Origin: Hyphomicrobiales bacterium
GTDB lineage: Bacteria > Pseudomonadota > Alphaproteobacteria > Rhizobiales > JAJFHC01
DNA: 7,069 bases
Direction of reading: 5' to 3'
NCBI GenBank assembly: GCA_021775835.1
Contig: JAJFHC010000170.1
Span: 1-7,069, forward strand
Below are positions 5,630 to 7,069 of this stretch, piece after piece (the first letter of the stretch is position 1; each line of letters begins with the position of its first letter). The translations under genes and the position numbers were made by a program. The notes under the pieces were generated by a model. That model had not been told where the DNA came from. It saw only the letters and a list, made by a program, of their open reading frames with translations, and ran no database searches.

Positions 5630-6370
5630 ATGCGTACTGGTCACGAAGGTATTGTCCTGATCAAGAGTTTTGAGGGGTGTGAGCTGCAGGCCTATCAGGA
5701 CGCAGTCGGCGTGTGGACGATCGGTTACGGGCACACGTCCGCAGCTGGCGAACCGCACGTGGTCGCGGGCATGACGATCGACCAGGCGGAAGCTGAGGAA
5801 ATGTTGCGGCGAGATCTGGTGAAGTATGAGAGCGCCGTCGAGCAATCCATCACCGTCCTGTTGAACCCGAACCAGTTCGATGCACTGGTGTCGTTCTGTT
5901 ACAACGTCGGGCCGGGCAATCTGGCCAAGTCGACGTTGCGGCGCAAGTTGAACGCCGGTGACTTTGATTGTGTTCCCCGGCAGCTCCTGCGCTGGAACAA
6001 GGCGGGCAAGCGCGTCCTGCGTGGGCTGACGCGCCGTCGATCGGCGGAGGGTGCCTTGTGGTCGACTCCGCCTGCAGGGGTGCCGGAGTTTGAACCGATC
6101 ACTGCTCCGATCGAGGAACACACCGAAAAGCACACGGCCAAGTCGACAACCGGCTGGACAGCGACTGGCGTGGGCGCAGTGGCCACGGTCAGCGTCGCGT
6201 CGGAACAGATCCAGAAGGCGGCGGACAGTGTCTCCGGGATCGGTCAATCCGTGCGCAGCGTCTCCCGTGTGCTTTCAGACTTCTGGCCGTTGATGCTGCT
6301 CGCGATCGTGGGAGGCGTGTTTTACATCTGGCTGGAGCGGCGAAAGAAGTCCAGGGACCACGGTGTGTGA
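5630..6370 (+). CDS. GH24 (T4-type) lysozyme endolysin with C-terminal membrane anchor
   Basis: The 246-residue product hydrolyses the beta-1,4 bond between N-acetylmuramic acid and N-acetylglucosamine in peptidoglycan. Residues 1-148 are the catalytic domain: SFEGCELQAYQDAVGVWTIGYGHT holds Glu15, Asp24 and Thr30, with the same 9- and 6-residue spacing as the T4 lysozyme triad. NQFDALVSFCYNVGPGN (81-97) and the GLTRRRSAEGALW end (132-144) are further GH24 hallmarks. Residues 150-215 are a Thr/Glu then Ala/Val/Ser linker, followed by one membrane segment FWPLMLLAIVGGVFYIW (218-234) and a basic tail. There is no N-terminal signal or SAR helix, so release to the periplasm must use holin-like activity or the C-terminal segment itself. 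The stop overlaps the i-spanin start as TGATG. Confidence 0.93.
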   Translation: MRTGHEGIVLIKSFEGCELQAYQDAVGVWTIGYGHTSAAGEPHVVAGMTIDQAEAEEMLRRDLVKYESAVEQSITVLLNPNQFDALVSFCYNVGPGNLAKSTLRRKLNAGDFDCVPRQLLRWNKAGKRVLRGLTRRRSAEGALWSTPPAGVPEFEPITAPIEEHTEKHTAKSTTGWTATGVGAVATVSVASEQIQKAADSVSGIGQSVRSVSRVLSDFWPLMLLAIVGGVFYIWLERRKKSRDHGV

Positions 6371-6759
6371 TGCCGGGACTGGGACTTCTGCTCGCCAATC
6401 CGTTTCTGCGAAAGCTGGCCTTTGGCGCAGCGATCCTCGCCGTCGTGACCGGGGTTTCATTCTATCAGGGCATGGTGATCCAGAAGCGCTGGTATGAGGC
6501 CGCTGCCTCGAGGGCCAAGGATCAGGTGATTGCCAACCTGAAGGCCGACGCCACCAACAATGAACGCCTGAATGCCGTTCTCCAACGACAGAATAGGGAA
6601 TCCGATGCGCGTTTCGAAAAGACCGTCCTCGAGGGCGATGCTTGCACTGTGTTTGATGATGACAGTCTCAGCCTGCTCAACCAATCCCTTGGTCACAAAC
6701 CAGTGCCTGAAGCCGTCAGTGGCGTTGACGGCCGATCCGGGCAAGCTGCCACGCCTTAA
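6370..6759 (+). CDS. Rz-like i-spanin (inner-membrane spanin subunit)
   Basis: The 129-residue product starts at ATG 6370 in a TGATG overlap with the lysozyme stop; a GTG one codon earlier is less likely. A single N-terminal membrane segment, LAFGAAILAVVTGVSFYQG (residues 16-34), is followed by a charged helical region (37-90) rich in Lys, Asp, Glu and Arg that would form the periplasmic coiled coil. A Cys-containing CTVFDDDSLSLLN element (92-104) and a Pro/Gly-rich end follow. This is the layout of Rz proteins, which span the periplasm with an o-spanin lipoprotein partner and disrupt or fuse the outer membrane in the last lysis step. The o-spanin gene starts inside it in the +1 frame. The ribosome binding site (AGGGAC, 6353-6358) is 11 bases away. 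Confidence 0.85.
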   Translation: MPGLGLLLANPFLRKLAFGAAILAVVTGVSFYQGMVIQKRWYEAAASRAKDQVIANLKADATNNERLNAVLQRQNRESDARFEKTVLEGDACTVFDDDSLSLLNQSLGHKPVPEAVSGVDGRSGQAATP

Positions 6760-6877
6760 ATCCGGAAAGGCCGCTGACGTGCGTTCCTGGGCACTTGTGG
6801 CGGGCAAGAAGTTTGCCCGTGCTCGGAACCAGATTTCGGGAGTGAGAAAGTGGACGGCTAGCAGCAAGTGTTTTTAA
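6605..6877 (+). CDS. Rz1-like o-spanin lipoprotein, overlapping the i-spanin gene
   Basis: The 90-residue product lies in the +1 frame of the i-spanin gene for 155 bases and runs 118 bases beyond it. ATG 6605 is preceded by AGGGAA (6595-6600); an earlier in-frame ATG (6572) would add 11 polar residues before the signal. MRVSKRPSSR is a basic n-region, AMLALCLMMT a hydrophobic core, and VSAC (21-24) a lipobox, so Cys24 would be lipidated and the 67-residue mature protein anchored to the outer membrane (Ser at +2, not the inner-membrane Asp signal). The mature part has a second Cys (34) and an aromatic/basic end, VRSWALVAGKKFARARNQISGVRKW, like the ends of other o-spanins. Pairing with the i-spanin is strongly suggested by the overlap. 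Confidence 0.85.
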   Translation: MRVSKRPSSRAMLALCLMMTVSACSTNPLVTNQCLKPSVALTADPGKLPRLKSGKAADVRSWALVAGKKFARARNQISGVRKWTASSKCF

Positions 6878-6919
6878 TCGCTGGAAACGTCCGTTCAACC
6901 CCAGTTTTTCACCATGCAA

Positions 6920-6948
6920 TTGACGGGTCGAATACGGGGATTTTTGAT
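6920..6948 (+). promoter_or_regulatory. Candidate sigma70 promoter for the IS110 transposase
   Basis: TTGACG (6920-6925, five of six consensus bases) and TTTGAT (6943-6948, four of six) are separated by 17 bases, about 80 bases before the transposase start. It is a plausible housekeeping promoter, but such matches occur by chance. Confidence 0.35.
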
Positions 6949-7014
6949 GCTGTGGACGGCGCCCCATGCGGCATCTGAAGTGCCATAAGATGGTTGCCGT
7001 TTGAGCACCATATG

Positions 7015-7021
7015 AAAGGGG
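7015..7021 (+). promoter_or_regulatory. Ribosome binding site of the IS110 transposase
   Basis: AAAGGGG lies 8 bases before ATG 7030 and supports that start. Confidence 0.6.
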
Positions 7022-7029
7022 TACCGTCC

Positions 7030-7069
7030 ATGAATGAGATTATCACAATCGGTTTGGATATTGCGAAGA
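7030..7069 (+). CDS. IS110-family transposase, N-terminal fragment (cut by window end)
   Basis: Only 13 codons are visible: MNEIITIGLDIAK. The IGLDIAK motif is the hallmark first strand of IS110/IS1111-family transposases, whose RuvC-like DEDD catalytic site begins with this Asp. These enzymes move circular intermediates and, in the group studied best, use a bridge RNA to choose the target. The remainder of the gene is outside the window, so whether the element is intact is unknown. The identification rests on one short motif plus a good ribosome binding site and position downstream of a complete phage cassette. Confidence 0.75.
   Translation, partial: MNEIITIGLDIAK

Larger units (their letters stand above)
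6878..7069 (+). mobile_element. Left part of an IS110-family insertion sequence (end not located)
   Basis: The transposase start at 7030 shows that an IS110-family element enters the window from the right. Its left end must lie between the o-spanin stop and 7030, but IS110 elements usually lack clear terminal inverted repeats and target duplications, so I cannot place it. The interval contains a possible hairpin from 6946 to 6975 (GATGC and GCATC around a GGCGCC centre) and a candidate promoter. A bridge RNA of the IS110 type could lie here or beyond the transposase gene, depending on subgroup. Confidence 0.6.

Noticed and set aside
5374..5631. 85-codon minus-strand ORF in the gap before lysozyme
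   Set aside because: It crosses the direct repeat and the lysozyme ribosome binding site, shows no motif, and is biased to Arg, Ser and Cys like a chance frame.
5561..6247. 228-codon minus-strand ORF
   Set aside because: It lies antisense to the lysozyme gene, is rich in Arg, and has no recognisable motif; the + strand has an intact E-D-T triad.
1..7069. tRNA, rRNA, CRISPR array or phage attachment site
   Set aside because: I saw no cloverleaf, rRNA-like sequence, regularly spaced short repeats, or core-site duplication; the only direct repeat is the 5102/5508 pair, which is coding in origin.

Overview
The window reads as the late, structural end of a tailed-phage genome, most likely a prophage in an alphaproteobacterium. 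The evidence for the host is indirect: GC-rich codon use, late-gene modules that I recognise by pattern from rhizobial-type phages and prophages, and a downstream IS110-family element. No gene identifies the host. All convincing genes are on the + strand and lie head to tail with stop/start overlaps (ATGA, TGATG), as expected of one late operon. The only long stretch without an intact gene is about 450 bases between 5177 and 5629.

Positions 1-4269 encode tail or host-contact proteins. In order these are the glycine-rich C-terminal end of a large tail protein (cut by the window start), a 213-residue protein built from two tail-associated beta modules, an 82-residue unknown, a 125-residue phage protein with a strongly patterned sequence, a 123-residue protein with four exact-period 21-residue repeats, and a 750-residue modular tail protein with three discoidin-like modules between a phage N-terminal domain and a phage C-terminal domain. 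A 104-residue phage protein (4269-4583) bridges to the next block.

Positions 4564-6877 look like a lysis or envelope-attack cassette. It holds a small protein with a prokaryotic phospholipase A2-like active site and a C-terminal membrane segment, an XhlA-like 65-residue membrane peptide, a GH24 lysozyme with an intact E-D-T triad and a C-terminal membrane anchor, and an i-spanin with an overlapping, out-of-frame o-spanin lipoprotein. Together these could attack the inner membrane, peptidoglycan and outer membrane. The phospholipase-like protein is the least expected member.

Between the XhlA-like gene and the lysozyme gene, the last 75 bases of the XhlA-like gene plus its downstream leader are present twice (5102-5217 and 5508-5623; 103 of 116 positions identical, no gaps). 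The copies flank about 290 bases of non-coding, palindrome-rich DNA. This looks like the scar of a duplication followed by gene loss or replacement. The second copy retains a 26-codon reading frame for the membrane segment alone.

After the spanin genes the window runs into the start of an IS110-family transposase (first 13 codons, GLDIAK motif), with a good ribosome binding site and a plausible promoter upstream.
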